Shown here one piece after another: positions 51,614-59,185 of a stretch of DNA of 64,000 bases. The notes under the pieces were generated by a model. It was not told where the DNA came from and ran no database searches. It saw only the letters and a list, made by a program, of their open reading frames with translations. Origin of the DNA: Actinobaculum sp. oral taxon 183 str. F0552 (GTDB lineage Bacteria; Actinomycetota; Actinomycetes; Actinomycetales; Actinomycetaceae); NCBI RefSeq assembly GCF_000466165.1, contig NZ_KE951472.1, positions 1-64,000 of the forward strand, given 5' to 3'. The translations under genes and the position numbers were made by a program. Each line of letters opens with the position of its first letter. Position 1 is the stretch's first letter.

Positions 51614-52031
51614 GGAATTGGCGCCGCCCGTCGCGGGATCCGTCTTCATCCTGATCGTCCTCGTCGGCCTGGTGGTCCTCGCGATCGGCTGGGTGATCCT
51701 GTGGACTTTCCTCCGGCACCGGAACGCCTTCTCGCTCACGCCCGTCGTCCAATCCGACAGGGAGCGGTGGATCGGGCTCCTCCGCGGAGTCTCGGGGGAC
51801 GACCTGCGCGAGCTCCACCTCGACCTGGCCCGCATCATGCGATCGATTCTCAGCGAACGCTCCGGGCGGGACATGTCCTCCTGGACGGTCGGCGACATAT
51901 CCGCGCACCCCGCACTGACGAGCGTGGCCCGGCTCCTCGGAGAATGGGAGGAGCCGAGCTTCGCTCCCGAATCCGACGCCGACGCCCACGCGTCGATCGA
52001 AAGCGCCGTCAAGGAGGTAGAACGATGGTGA
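51603..52031 (+). CDS. Small membrane protein of the MoxR operon
   Basis: 142 residues from the GTG at 51603. One membrane helix at about 10-33 (AGSVFILIVLVGLVVLAIGWVILWTF), then a cytoplasmic part of about 105 residues (ERWIGLLRGVSGDDLRELHLDLARIMRSILSERSGRDMSSWTVGDISAHPAL). Position and topology match the BatD/DUF4381-like small protein found between DUF58 and VWA genes in such operons. The overlap with both neighbours shows translational coupling. Confidence 0.75.
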   Translation: MNSRELAPPVAGSVFILIVLVGLVVLAIGWVILWTFLRHRNAFSLTPVVQSDRERWIGLLRGVSGDDLRELHLDLARIMRSILSERSGRDMSSWTVGDISAHPALTSVARLLGEWEEPSFAPESDADAHASIESAVKEVERW

Positions 52032-53035
52032 ATTCCTGGGTCGTCCCGGCGACCGTGAGCGCGGCCGCGATCCTGGCCTTCGTCGTGTGGAGGTGGGGTG
52101 GCGTCCGGCGCATGCCCGGGATCGTCTACGTCGCCCACACCGGAGTGCTCCGCTCCAGCCGGCGGTATCGCACGCGCGTGGCCCAGTTGCGCTTCGCGGT
52201 CGCCGGCATCGCCGCATGCGCCGCGCTGGCGGTCTTCTCCGCGGCGGTGATCGTGGCCCGGCCGTCCCACGAAAAGGTCAGCTCGCAGAGACTGGCCTCC
52301 CGGGACATCGTCCTGTGCCTCGACGTCTCGGGCTCCGTCATCGGCTTCGACTCCAAGGTGTTGGCCACCTTCTCGAAGATGGTTCGGAAGTTCGAGGGCG
52401 AACGGGTGGGGTTGGTCATCTTCAACAGCTCGGCGCGCGTGGTCTTCCCGCTGACCGACGACTACGACATGATCCAGAAGGAGCTCGAATCGGCCGTCAG
52501 CGCATTGGACAGCGGCAGGGGCTCGTCCAGCCGGGAGTTCAGCGATCTGATCGCCGGCACGGTCAACGGCAAGGGCTCCTCGCTGATCGGGGACGGCTTG
52601 GTCTCGTGCACCCACAGCTTCGACTACAAGGAGAAAGACCGGTCCCGCACGATCCTCTTCGCCACCGACAACGAGCTCCTCGGCACCCCGCTCTTCCAGC
52701 TCGACGAGGCGTGCGCCCTGGCGAAGAAGCGCCGCATACGCGTCTACGGGCTGCTCATCGACGATCGCGGATACGGCGGCTACCGCGGGTCGTCCGGCAA
52801 GGACGCCCCCGGCGAGTTCTCCAGTGAGATCGGCAAGATCGGGGGGACCGTCTACGAGGCCAAGGACTCCGAGGCCGGCGAGCGGATCGTCAAGAAGGTG
52901 CAGGCTCAGGACGAGGCCGAGCTCGCCGGAGACGTCGATGTGAGCATCGTCGACGAGCCGAGGTGCTGGCCCGCGTTCGCGCTCGTCGGCGTCCTGGGGA
53001 TCATCGGCCTGGCGTGGAAGTTCCGGTTGTCATGA
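52025..53035 (+). CDS. VWA-domain membrane protein (BatA-like)
   Basis: 336 residues from the ATG at 52025. Membrane segments at about 6-24 and 56-78, then a VWA domain: DIVLCLDVSGSVIG holds the MIDAS DxSxS at 100-104, with TILFATDNELLG as the later metal-binding strand. A C-terminal membrane segment (about 315-333) closes the protein, so the VWA domain lies on one face between anchors. BatA-like partner of MoxR; binds proteins through a metal ion. Overlaps the next gene by 4 bp (ATGA). Confidence 0.9.
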   Translation: MVNSWVVPATVSAAAILAFVVWRWGGVRRMPGIVYVAHTGVLRSSRRYRTRVAQLRFAVAGIAACAALAVFSAAVIVARPSHEKVSSQRLASRDIVLCLDVSGSVIGFDSKVLATFSKMVRKFEGERVGLVIFNSSARVVFPLTDDYDMIQKELESAVSALDSGRGSSSREFSDLIAGTVNGKGSSLIGDGLVSCTHSFDYKEKDRSRTILFATDNELLGTPLFQLDEACALAKKRRIRVYGLLIDDRGYGGYRGSSGKDAPGEFSSEIGKIGGTVYEAKDSEAGERIVKKVQAQDEAELAGDVDVSIVDEPRCWPAFALVGVLGIIGLAWKFRLS

Positions 53036-54012
53036 TGATGTGGCTGTGGCCCAGATGGGCGGTCGCCGCCCTGCTCGTGGGCGGGCTGGGGGCGTGTTTC
53101 GCCCTCTGGCGCACCACCAGGGGGGACAACTCCAAGGCGTGGGTCGATTGGACGCGTCGGGCGTTGATGATCGTCGTCGTGGCGTCGATGGGGATGACGC
53201 CCAGCGTCGAAGTCAAGCAGACGAGCGTTGTGCGAGGGGCGAACGTCTACTTCGTCGTCGACGTGACCGGATCCATGGTGGCCGAGGATTACAACGGCAG
53301 CCATCCGCGGATGGACGGCGTGCGCGCCGACATCCGGCGCATCCAACGCCAGATTCCCGGAGCCCGGTACTCGGCCTTCGTCTTCGGCTCGGAGGCCACC
53401 CGGGCGCTTCCCCTCACGACGGACGGCACGGCCCTCGAATCCTTCGTCCAGACTCTCTCCAGCGAGAACACCTATCAGTCCGAGGGGTCCTCGGTGCGAC
53501 GCCCCGTCGAGGCGCTCAGGAGAGAGCTCGAACGTTCGCGCAGGAGCCATCCGGAGGCCCTGCAGCTCGTCTACGTGCTGTCCGACGGCGAGCCGCGGGG
53601 CAGGGACTCCGGCGAGAAGGGCTACTCCGAAGTCCACGACCTGATCGACGGCGGAGCGGTCCTCGGATACGGGACCTCGCAGGGCGGCCGCATGAAGGAG
53701 AACCTGGGAGGCGATCCGGCCAAATCCGGGTACATCGTCGATCCCAAGACGAAGTCCGAAGCGATCTCCCGCATCGATGAGGGACAGCTGAAGAAGGCCG
53801 CCAAGGAGGCGGGAGTCGACTACGTGCATCGGACGTCGCCCGACCAGGGCATCACGACTCCGGACGTGGACACGCTCAAGCAGCGCAGCGCCAAAGGCCG
53901 TACGCGGCGCAATCCGATGATCTGGCCGGCGGGGACAGCGCTCGTCGTGCTGCTCGCATGGGAGATCGCGGCCCTGACTCCCAGAATCCGTTTGAGAGTG
54001 AGGGGACGCTGA
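53032..54012 (+). CDS. Second VWA-domain membrane protein (BatB-like)
   Basis: 326 residues; first of three adjacent ATGs (53032) chosen because it makes the ATGA overlap with the previous stop. Membrane helices near 8-26 and 43-55, VWA domain with MIDAS DVTGS at 77-81 (YFVVDVTGSMVAE) and LVYVLSDGEPRGRD as the second loop, C-terminal helix near 300-318. Together with the previous gene it makes the BatA/BatB-type pair. Such operons are linked to aerotolerance and envelope stress in other bacteria; here only by analogy. Confidence 0.88.
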   Translation: MMMWLWPRWAVAALLVGGLGACFALWRTTRGDNSKAWVDWTRRALMIVVVASMGMTPSVEVKQTSVVRGANVYFVVDVTGSMVAEDYNGSHPRMDGVRADIRRIQRQIPGARYSAFVFGSEATRALPLTTDGTALESFVQTLSSENTYQSEGSSVRRPVEALRRELERSRRSHPEALQLVYVLSDGEPRGRDSGEKGYSEVHDLIDGGAVLGYGTSQGGRMKENLGGDPAKSGYIVDPKTKSEAISRIDEGQLKKAAKEAGVDYVHRTSPDQGITTPDVDTLKQRSAKGRTRRNPMIWPAGTALVVLLAWEIAALTPRIRLRVRGR

Positions 54013-54821
54013 TGGTTTCCCGGAAGAAGTGGGCGATCGGCGGGGTGGCCGTATTGACGCCCCTCATCGTGTGGACGGGGGCGATGGTCGCCCTGCCGAT
54101 GCTGGGCAAGGCCGCCTTCGACAGCGGAAGCTCTAGCTCGGTGACTCGCTACCAGTGGGCCGTCGACATCACCCCCGGCTTCCTGGAAGGCTGGCAGGCT
54201 CCCTACAACCTCGGGACGGCGCAGCTGGCGCACGACAGGCGGGACGCGGGGGTGGCCAACCTGGAACTCGCCCTCCGGCGGGTCCGCAGAGCCGAGCGCA
54301 CTCAGGGCCAGATCGCGAACACCGAAGGCCCCGAGTGCAAGGTGCGCGCCAACCTCTCCCTCGGATACGAGGCGCAGGGCAAAGCCGCCGGCAAATCCGG
54401 CGCCAAGCGGTTGCAGAAGGCGATCGACACTATCCAGCCGTGCACATCCTCTAAGAAGAACAAAGACGAGCAGGAGCGCCAGAAGAAGGAGAAGAAAGAA
54501 GCGGAGACTCCGAATCCGAACCCCAGCCCCTCGCCGAACCCCAGTCCGTCGCCCAACCCGAACCCGTCGCCCAACCCGAACCCGTCGCCCAATCAGAATC
54601 CCTCTTCGAGCCCCAATCAGAATCCTACGTCTTCGCCGGACCCGAACCAGAGTCCTTCACCCGGCCCGGTATCGCCGAACGGGGATCCCTCCCCCACGCC
54701 CTCGTCATTTCCGGGTGAGAGCCCCGATGGCAGGGAGAGGGAACTCCGCTCGAAAGACAGCGAGAAGAACGAAAAGAACCCACGATACGGCGACCAGAGG
54801 AACGGCGAACCCAACTGGTGA
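54012..54821 (+). CDS. Membrane-anchored protein with Pro/Asn/Ser repeats (BatC/E-like)
   Basis: 269 residues from ATG at 54012, overlapping the previous stop by 1 bp. Membrane helix at about 8-32, a TPR-like helical part (VDITPGFLEGWQAPYNLGTAQLAHDRRDAGVANLELALRRV), a very charged helix (SSKKNKDEQERQKKEKKEAE) and then a long repeat of the type PNPSPNPNPS from about residue 170 to 215, ending in a charged tail. The DNA of the repeat (about 54,520-54,660) is itself repetitive, so length will vary between strains. Last gene of the operon. Confidence 0.78.
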   Translation: MVSRKKWAIGGVAVLTPLIVWTGAMVALPMLGKAAFDSGSSSSVTRYQWAVDITPGFLEGWQAPYNLGTAQLAHDRRDAGVANLELALRRVRRAERTQGQIANTEGPECKVRANLSLGYEAQGKAAGKSGAKRLQKAIDTIQPCTSSKKNKDEQERQKKEKKEAETPNPNPSPSPNPSPSPNPNPSPNPNPSPNQNPSSSPNQNPTSSPDPNQSPSPGPVSPNGDPSPTPSSFPGESPDGRERELRSKDSEKNEKNPRYGDQRNGEPNW

Positions 54822-54869
54822 GACGACGAGTCGGCGCGATCGCGTTTCGCCGTGCGACGGTCGAACCGA

Positions 54870-55457
54870 CTACGCGCCGACCGAGCGCAGGATGAACCGT
54901 TCGGTCGCCGTGAAGAAGGCGGTACGCTCCGGCTCCTCTCGGGGTATGCGCCGGCCGCTCAGCGCACCGTGGATGAGTTGGACGGTCACGTCTAGATCCT
55001 GACCCGGTATCGCCCCCGCTTCCACGCATTCGGCGAGTATCCGGCGCAGGACGTTTCCCGTGGCTTCGACGTGCTGGCGGAGGGCCAGCGCCGTCTCCCG
55101 GGAGATCAGCTCGCGTAGCGGGGCGCCCGGCGACATGAGGTAACCGCGTTTGGCCCCCAGTTGTTCGCGGACGTAGATGCGCAGCTTCTCCACCGGCGTC
55201 TGCGCTTCGTCGAGCTTCCGGGTGAGCCGGTCGAGGTAATTGCCCATCTCGTACTCCACGTATCCCAGAAGGAGCTTCTCCTTATCGGGGAAGTAGTAGT
55301 AGACCGAGGCCCTGCTGATGCCCGCTTCAGCCGCCAAAGTCGCCATGTTGATCGCGTCGAAGCCCTTGGTCTCCATAAGCCGGGAGAAAGCCTCGAAGAG
55401 CATGGCGTGCATCTTGCGGCGGTGCTCGGCGCGATGGCTTCCGGGATTCTTCGGCAT
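54870..55457 (-). CDS. TetR-family regulator
   Basis: 195 residues from ATG at 55457, which has a -10 element at the leaderless distance. HTH: AMLFEAFSRLMETKGFDAINMATLAAEAGISRASVYYYFPDKEKLLLGYVEYE. The ligand domain is that of the large TetR C-terminal group. Convergent with the MoxR operon, so it probably does not control it; the target may be elsewhere or itself. Confidence 0.85.
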   Translation of the reverse strand: MPKNPGSHRAEHRRKMHAMLFEAFSRLMETKGFDAINMATLAAEAGISRASVYYYFPDKEKLLLGYVEYEMGNYLDRLTRKLDEAQTPVEKLRIYVREQLGAKRGYLMSPGAPLRELISRETALALRQHVEATGNVLRRILAECVEAGAIPGQDLDVTVQLIHGALSGRRIPREEPERTAFFTATERFILRSVGA

Positions 55458-55463
55458 GCCCCA

Positions 55464-55469
55464 AGGATA
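55464..55469 (-). promoter_or_regulatory. Probable -10 element (TATCCT) of the TetR gene, leaderless
   Basis: On the minus strand TATCCT, six bases (TGGGGC), then ATG at 55457. Confidence 0.5.
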
Positions 55470-55501
55470 CGATCCGGGGCTGATACCGCGCTGGGCGTCG
55501 C

Positions 55502-55963
55502 CTATTCGATGCCGATGGCTCCTGTGGGCGAGACCGCTTCGGCCAGGTGCCTCAGGATCGGGACGTCGCCGTCCAGCCAGTCGACGCCGCCGAGTTCGTC
55601 GAGCCCGAGCCAGCGCAGGCGCCGGTGGCTCGGACCGCATTGCGGCTCTCCCATCGGCCGGGCCAGCCACAGGCGCATGTCCATGCCGTTGGGCAGCCTC
55701 CAGTCGCCTCGAGCCGAACGCAGCCGCCGACCGATCGCGATGCCGATGCCCAGCTCCTCGCGGATCTCCCTCCGCAGTGCGTCTTCGGGCTCCTCGCCGT
55801 CCTCGACCTTCCCGCCGGGGAACTCCCATCTGCCGGCGAGGGAAGCCGGATACGAACGCTGCGCGGCCAGAACCATTGGGGCCCTCGCAGCGAAGGGCGT
55901 CCGCCCGGCGGGTTCACGGTGCGCGGCCGGAACGCCCCGGACGATCGCCGCGGCGACGATCAT
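55502..55963 (-). CDS. Nudix hydrolase, MutT-like
   Basis: 153 residues from ATG at 55963, which overlaps the upstream stop by 4 bp. The Nudix box is GGKVEDGEEPEDALRREIREELG, matching GX5EX7REUXEEXGU. N-terminal IVAAAIVRG and the RSYPASLAGRWEFPGG approach are MutT/8-oxo-dGTP-pyrophosphatase-like, with a C-terminal part that fits (RLRWLGLDELGGVDWLDGDVPIL). Probable sanitation of oxidised nucleotides; substrate not proved. Confidence 0.88.
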   Translation of the reverse strand: MIVAAAIVRGVPAAHREPAGRTPFAARAPMVLAAQRSYPASLAGRWEFPGGKVEDGEEPEDALRREIREELGIGIAIGRRLRSARGDWRLPNGMDMRLWLARPMGEPQCGPSHRRLRWLGLDELGGVDWLDGDVPILRHLAEAVSPTGAIGIE

Positions 55964-56460
55964 CGCCCATCCGGGCTGCCTTGCCCGCCTGGTTCGCTCC
56001 GCCCGTCCGGTTCGGTTTGCGAGCGCCCCCGCTGGGAGTCGGAAGCGGACCCCTTCCCGGGCCGTCCCCGCTCCGACCCCCGCCGGCGCCACGCGGCCTT
56101 CTGCCGTTCGATTTCGCGGCGGGCGCCGATGACGAAGACCACCTGGCAGACGGCGATGCAGCCCAGGCAGGCGTACAGGGCGATGCCGCCGCTGCCGTAA
56201 GTCCGTGCGATCGCGGCATAGGCGATGAGCGCCGCGACTGACAGGAAGAGCGGAGTGTAGGAGCGGAGGGGAAGGCGAGGAGAGAAGCGATCGGCCGACT
56301 GCCCGCCGGCGGCCGTTCCTCCGGCCGCCGCCGAGCGCGACGCCTTGCTCCCCGGAGGGCGCCTGTCCGTGCCCTTACGGCGAGGAGCCGATCCGCCGCG
56401 TCGGGGGCTCTCTCCGGAACGCTGAAACTCCGACGCCGGGTCATTGTCCTTCGCTGACAT
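55960..56460 (-). CDS. Basic small membrane protein, unknown
   Basis: 166 residues from ATG at 56460. N-terminal 65 residues are basic, Ser/Gly/Pro-rich and disordered; then two membrane segments (about 76-92 and 98-120: LFLSVAALIAYAAIARTYGSGGIALYACLGCIAVCQVVFVIG) and a charged, Arg-rich C-terminus. Coupled to the Nudix gene by a 4-bp overlap. No family recognised. Confidence 0.65.
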   Translation of the reverse strand: MSAKDNDPASEFQRSGESPRRGGSAPRRKGTDRRPPGSKASRSAAAGGTAAGGQSADRFSPRLPLRSYTPLFLSVAALIAYAAIARTYGSGGIALYACLGCIAVCQVVFVIGARREIERQKAAWRRRGSERGRPGKGSASDSQRGRSQTEPDGRSEPGGQGSPDGR

Positions 56461-56551
56461 CCAGCCGCCTTTCACCCGATTCGCTCCCGACTCGCCGAGT
56501 TGCCCCATCGGCGGCGAGCTTGGAGCCGACTGAACGCCTGGGCCGACTCAG

Positions 56552-56622
56552 AGCGGGCGACGGGAGTCGAACCCGCCTCTGAAGCTTGGGAAGCTTCCAT
56601 TCTACCGATGAACTACGCCCGC
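56552..56622 (-). tRNA. tRNA-Gly (anticodon CCC)
   Basis: 71 bases on the minus strand: acceptor stem GCGGGCG/CGCCCGC, anticodon stem GAAGC/GCTTC with loop TTCCCAA (anticodon CCC), T-arm GCGGGTTCGACTCCCGT. CCA is not encoded. Transcribed leftward. Confidence 0.93.
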
Positions 56623-56813
56623 GTGACGCAGCCCCGATCATATCAGACCCCCCGCAGCGCTTCCACGCCGGGCCCGTTCGCAGGCGAAGCCATCCGACGA
56701 AGCCGCCGCGGGGTCCGACCGGTTCCCGGAGCGAAGCGGGGGGCGGTGCGCCGCGGTGCGGCCCGCTTCCCCGCGACGACCGTCGAAAAGCCGATCGGAG
56801 AGCCGACATTCGG

Positions 56814-56819
56814 TAGGCT
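56814..56819 (+). promoter_or_regulatory. Probable -10 element (TAGGCT) of dcd, leaderless or near-leaderless
   Basis: TAGGCT, then GGAGGC, then the GTG at 56826. The six bases could also be a ribosome site, so this case is ambiguous. Confidence 0.45.
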
Positions 56820-56825
56820 GGAGGC

Positions 56826-57422
56826 GTGCTTCTGTCCGACTCAGACATCCGCTCGTACGTCGCCTCCGGCCGCGTCCGCCTGAAGCCGTGGGACCCGGAG
56901 ATGGTCCAGCCCTCCTCCGTGGACATCCACCTCGACCGCTTCTTCCGGCTCTTCGACAACCACAAGTACCCCGTGGTCGACCCGGCCGCCGACCAGCCCG
57001 AGTTGACCCGGCTCATCGAGGTGTCCGCCGACGGCGAGTTCGTCCTCCATCCCGGAGAGTTCGTGTTAGGGGCCACCTATGAGCGGGTGACGCTGGCAGA
57101 CGACGTGGCGGCCCGGCTCGAGGGGAAGTCCAGCCTGGGCCGCCTGGGCCTGCTGACGCATTCGACGGCGGGCTTCATCGACCCCGGATTCTCCGGGCAT
57201 GTGACGCTCGAACTGTCCAACACGGCGACGCTGCCGATCAAACTCTATCCGGGCATGAAAGTGGGGCAGCTGTGCTTCTTCCAACTGTCCTCTCCGGCCG
57301 AGCGCCCTTACGGGGCGGGGGCCATGGGCTCGCGCTACCAGGGCCAGCGCGGGCCCACCGCTTCGCGTTCCCACCTGAACTTCCATCGGATCGACGTCGC
57401 GCACGACGGACGGGCCGAGTGA
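56826..57422 (+). CDS. dcd: dCTP deaminase (possibly bifunctional dCTP deaminase/dUTPase)
   Basis: 198 residues, GTG start. Core motifs: [70 protein letters not shown] (catalytic Glu in the TLE), and [16 protein letters not shown]. It converts dCTP to dUTP, and the actinobacterial form usually also yields dUMP directly; only the family can be seen. It sits between tRNA-Gly and a DUF4235 gene, the same order as in many actinobacteria. Confidence 0.95.
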   Translation: MLLSDSDIRSYVASGRVRLKPWDPEMVQPSSVDIHLDRFFRLFDNHKYPVVDPAADQPELTRLIEVSADGEFVLHPGEFVLGATYERVTLADDVAARLEGKSSLGRLGLLTHSTAGFIDPGFSGHVTLELSNTATLPIKLYPGMKVGQLCFFQLSSPAERPYGAGAMGSRYQGQRGPTASRSHLNFHRIDVAHDGRAE

Positions 57423-57501
57423 GACGGCGCCCCAGACGCACGGTGTGGTGCGGATCGAACGGGCACGCCATAATGGAAGCAGCCGTTAGAAGGGAGCCCC
57501 A

Positions 57502-57771
57502 GTGGACATTGGCTGGAAGATCGTCAGCGCCGGTGCTGGCATCGTCTCGGGCATCATCGCCAACAAGGTCGTCGACGTCGTGTGGAAGGGCATCGCCGGC
57601 AGAACCCGTCCTGAGGCCGACGACCTCTCAGAGCCGCTTCGCGACGCGCTCGTGTTCGGAATCGTCTCGTCGGCGGTCGGAGCGGTGGTCAGCGAACTGG
57701 TCGTGCGCAGGGCGGCGAAATGGTACGGGTTCGAATCGGTGGCCCGCCGCCCAGCCCCCGCAGCCGGATAG
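57502..57771 (+). CDS. DUF4235 family membrane-associated protein
   Basis: 89 residues, GTG at 57502 with GAAGGGAG upstream. WKIVSAGAGIVSGIIANKVVDVVWKGIAGRTRPEADD is the hallmark opening and LRDALVFGIVSSAVGAVVSELVVRRAAKWYG the second helix. Small actinobacteria-specific family of unknown role. It lies 79 bp after dcd in the same direction and may be co-transcribed. Confidence 0.88.
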   Translation: MDIGWKIVSAGAGIVSGIIANKVVDVVWKGIAGRTRPEADDLSEPLRDALVFGIVSSAVGAVVSELVVRRAAKWYGFESVARRPAPAAG

Positions 57772-57889
57772 TTCCGCGCCCCGGAATCTACCGGAATCTA
57801 GGCGGTGGCCGTCCTCACAGAAGCCCGCATGCGGAGCCCTCGCCTGCCGGAGTGCGGCCGGCGGACAGCGGCCCGCTGCGTTAGGATGG

Positions 57890-57983
57890 GTCGGCGACAG
57901 GGGAGCGCCATCCGGGCGCTGAGAGTGCGAAAGCAGACCCTCGAACCTGCTCCGGTTAGCACCGGCGAAGGAAGTCGGGACTC
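57890..57983 (+). ncRNA. TPP riboswitch (THI box)
   Basis: The conserved pieces are in order: GACAGGGGAGC, GCTGAGAGTGCG, AGACCCTCGAACCTG and CCGGTTAGCACCGGCGAAGGAAGTC. The riboswitch precedes the thiBPQ operon. It ends about 47 bp before the thiB start. After the aptamer the hairpin CCTCCT-GAAA-AGGAGG (58005-58020) hides the ribosome site AGGAGG of thiB, so the control is probably of translation: thiamine diphosphate present, site closed. The direction of the switch is inferred from family behaviour. Confidence 0.92.
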
Positions 57984-58029
57984 TCCCCGCCCGTCGGGGC
58001 GGGCCCTCCTGAAAAGGAGGAATCACGCT

Positions 58030-59178
58030 ATGTCACGCAGAACAACGGCGTGGAACGACACGGAAGCGCGCAACGGCGCGAAGAAGCCGCGGGCGGCCTC
58101 GTCCGCGCCCAGGTCCGGCGGTCCGGCCGCCGGCGCACAGACGTCCGCTCCGGGCAGGGGCATCCGCCGCATCGTCGCGGCCATGGGCGTCGCATCCCTC
58201 GGCCTCATCGGCTGCTCGGGGAATCACGCGCAGGACTCGTCGGCGAAGAAGACGGTCACCGTCCTCACCCACGACGCGTTCAACCTGCCCAAGGACGCCA
58301 TACGGAGATTCGAGACGACCACCGGATACAAGCTCAAGACGATCTCGTCGGGCGAAGCGGGCGTGGCGAACCAACTTGTGCTGACGAAGAAACACCCGAA
58401 ATACGACGCCGTCTACGGGATCGACACCTACTCCGCCGGCCTGGCGGACAGAGAAGGCGTCATCGATTCGTACACGTCGTCCAAACTCCCCGAGTCGGGC
58501 AAGCGGTACGTCATCGGCGGCCTCAACCCGATCGACCAGGGCGACGTCTGCGTCAACACCGACCACGCCTGGTTCAAGAAGAAGTCGGTCCCCGAGCCCA
58601 CCAGCCTCGACGACCTCGCTAAGCCCGAATACGCAAAGCTCCTGGTAGTCTCCAACCCGACGACCTCCTCGCCTGGCCTCGCCTTCTTAGCGGGCGTCGA
58701 GAAGGCGAAAGGCCGGAAGGGCGCCGACGCCTACTGGAAAGCCCTCCTGGCGGGCGGCACCAAAGTGGCCAAGAGCTGGTCGGAGGCCTACAACTCGGAT
58801 TTCTCCGCCGGAGAGGGCAAGGGGCAGTACCCCCTCGTGCTCTCTTACGGGAGTTCGCCCGCCGAGACGAAGGGGGCGACCGGCTCCGTCGACTCGACCT
58901 GCGTCCGCCAGGTCGAGTACGCAGGCGTCGTCAAGGGCGGCGGAAATCAGAAGGGCGCCAGGGCGTTCGTCGACTACATGCTGTCCGACTCCGTCCAGGC
59001 CGCCATCCCCGGATCGATGTACATGTTCCCCATCAACACGGCCGTCGCCCTCCCCGAGAAGTGGAAGGCCTACGCGAGACTCGCCGACGAACCCATCCTG
59101 CCCGACGCGGCCGACGTGACGAAGAACCGGGAGGAATGGCTCAAATCTTGGACGTCGATCTACGAGTCCGCCAAGTAG
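58030..59178 (+). CDS. thiB: Thiamine ABC transporter substrate-binding lipoprotein
   Basis: 382 residues from ATG at 58030 after AGGAGG. A long basic N-terminus (about 45 residues) comes before the lipoprotein hydrophobic core and lipobox LIGC (Cys about residue 62). Periplasmic-binding fold opens with VTVLTHDAFNLPKDAIRRFETTTGYKL and contains YDAVYGIDTYSAG, VCVNTDHAWF, LVVSNPTTSSPGLAFL and VLSYGSSPAE, which are ThiB motifs. Delivers thiamine (or its phosphates) to ThiPQ. First gene of the riboswitch-controlled operon. Confidence 0.93.
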   Translation: MSRRTTAWNDTEARNGAKKPRAASSAPRSGGPAAGAQTSAPGRGIRRIVAAMGVASLGLIGCSGNHAQDSSAKKTVTVLTHDAFNLPKDAIRRFETTTGYKLKTISSGEAGVANQLVLTKKHPKYDAVYGIDTYSAGLADREGVIDSYTSSKLPESGKRYVIGGLNPIDQGDVCVNTDHAWFKKKSVPEPTSLDDLAKPEYAKLLVVSNPTTSSPGLAFLAGVEKAKGRKGADAYWKALLAGGTKVAKSWSEAYNSDFSAGEGKGQYPLVLSYGSSPAETKGATGSVDSTCVRQVEYAGVVKGGGNQKGARAFVDYMLSDSVQAAIPGSMYMFPINTAVALPEKWKAYARLADEPILPDAADVTKNREEWLKSWTSIYESAK

Positions 59179-59185
59179 CCGCGTC

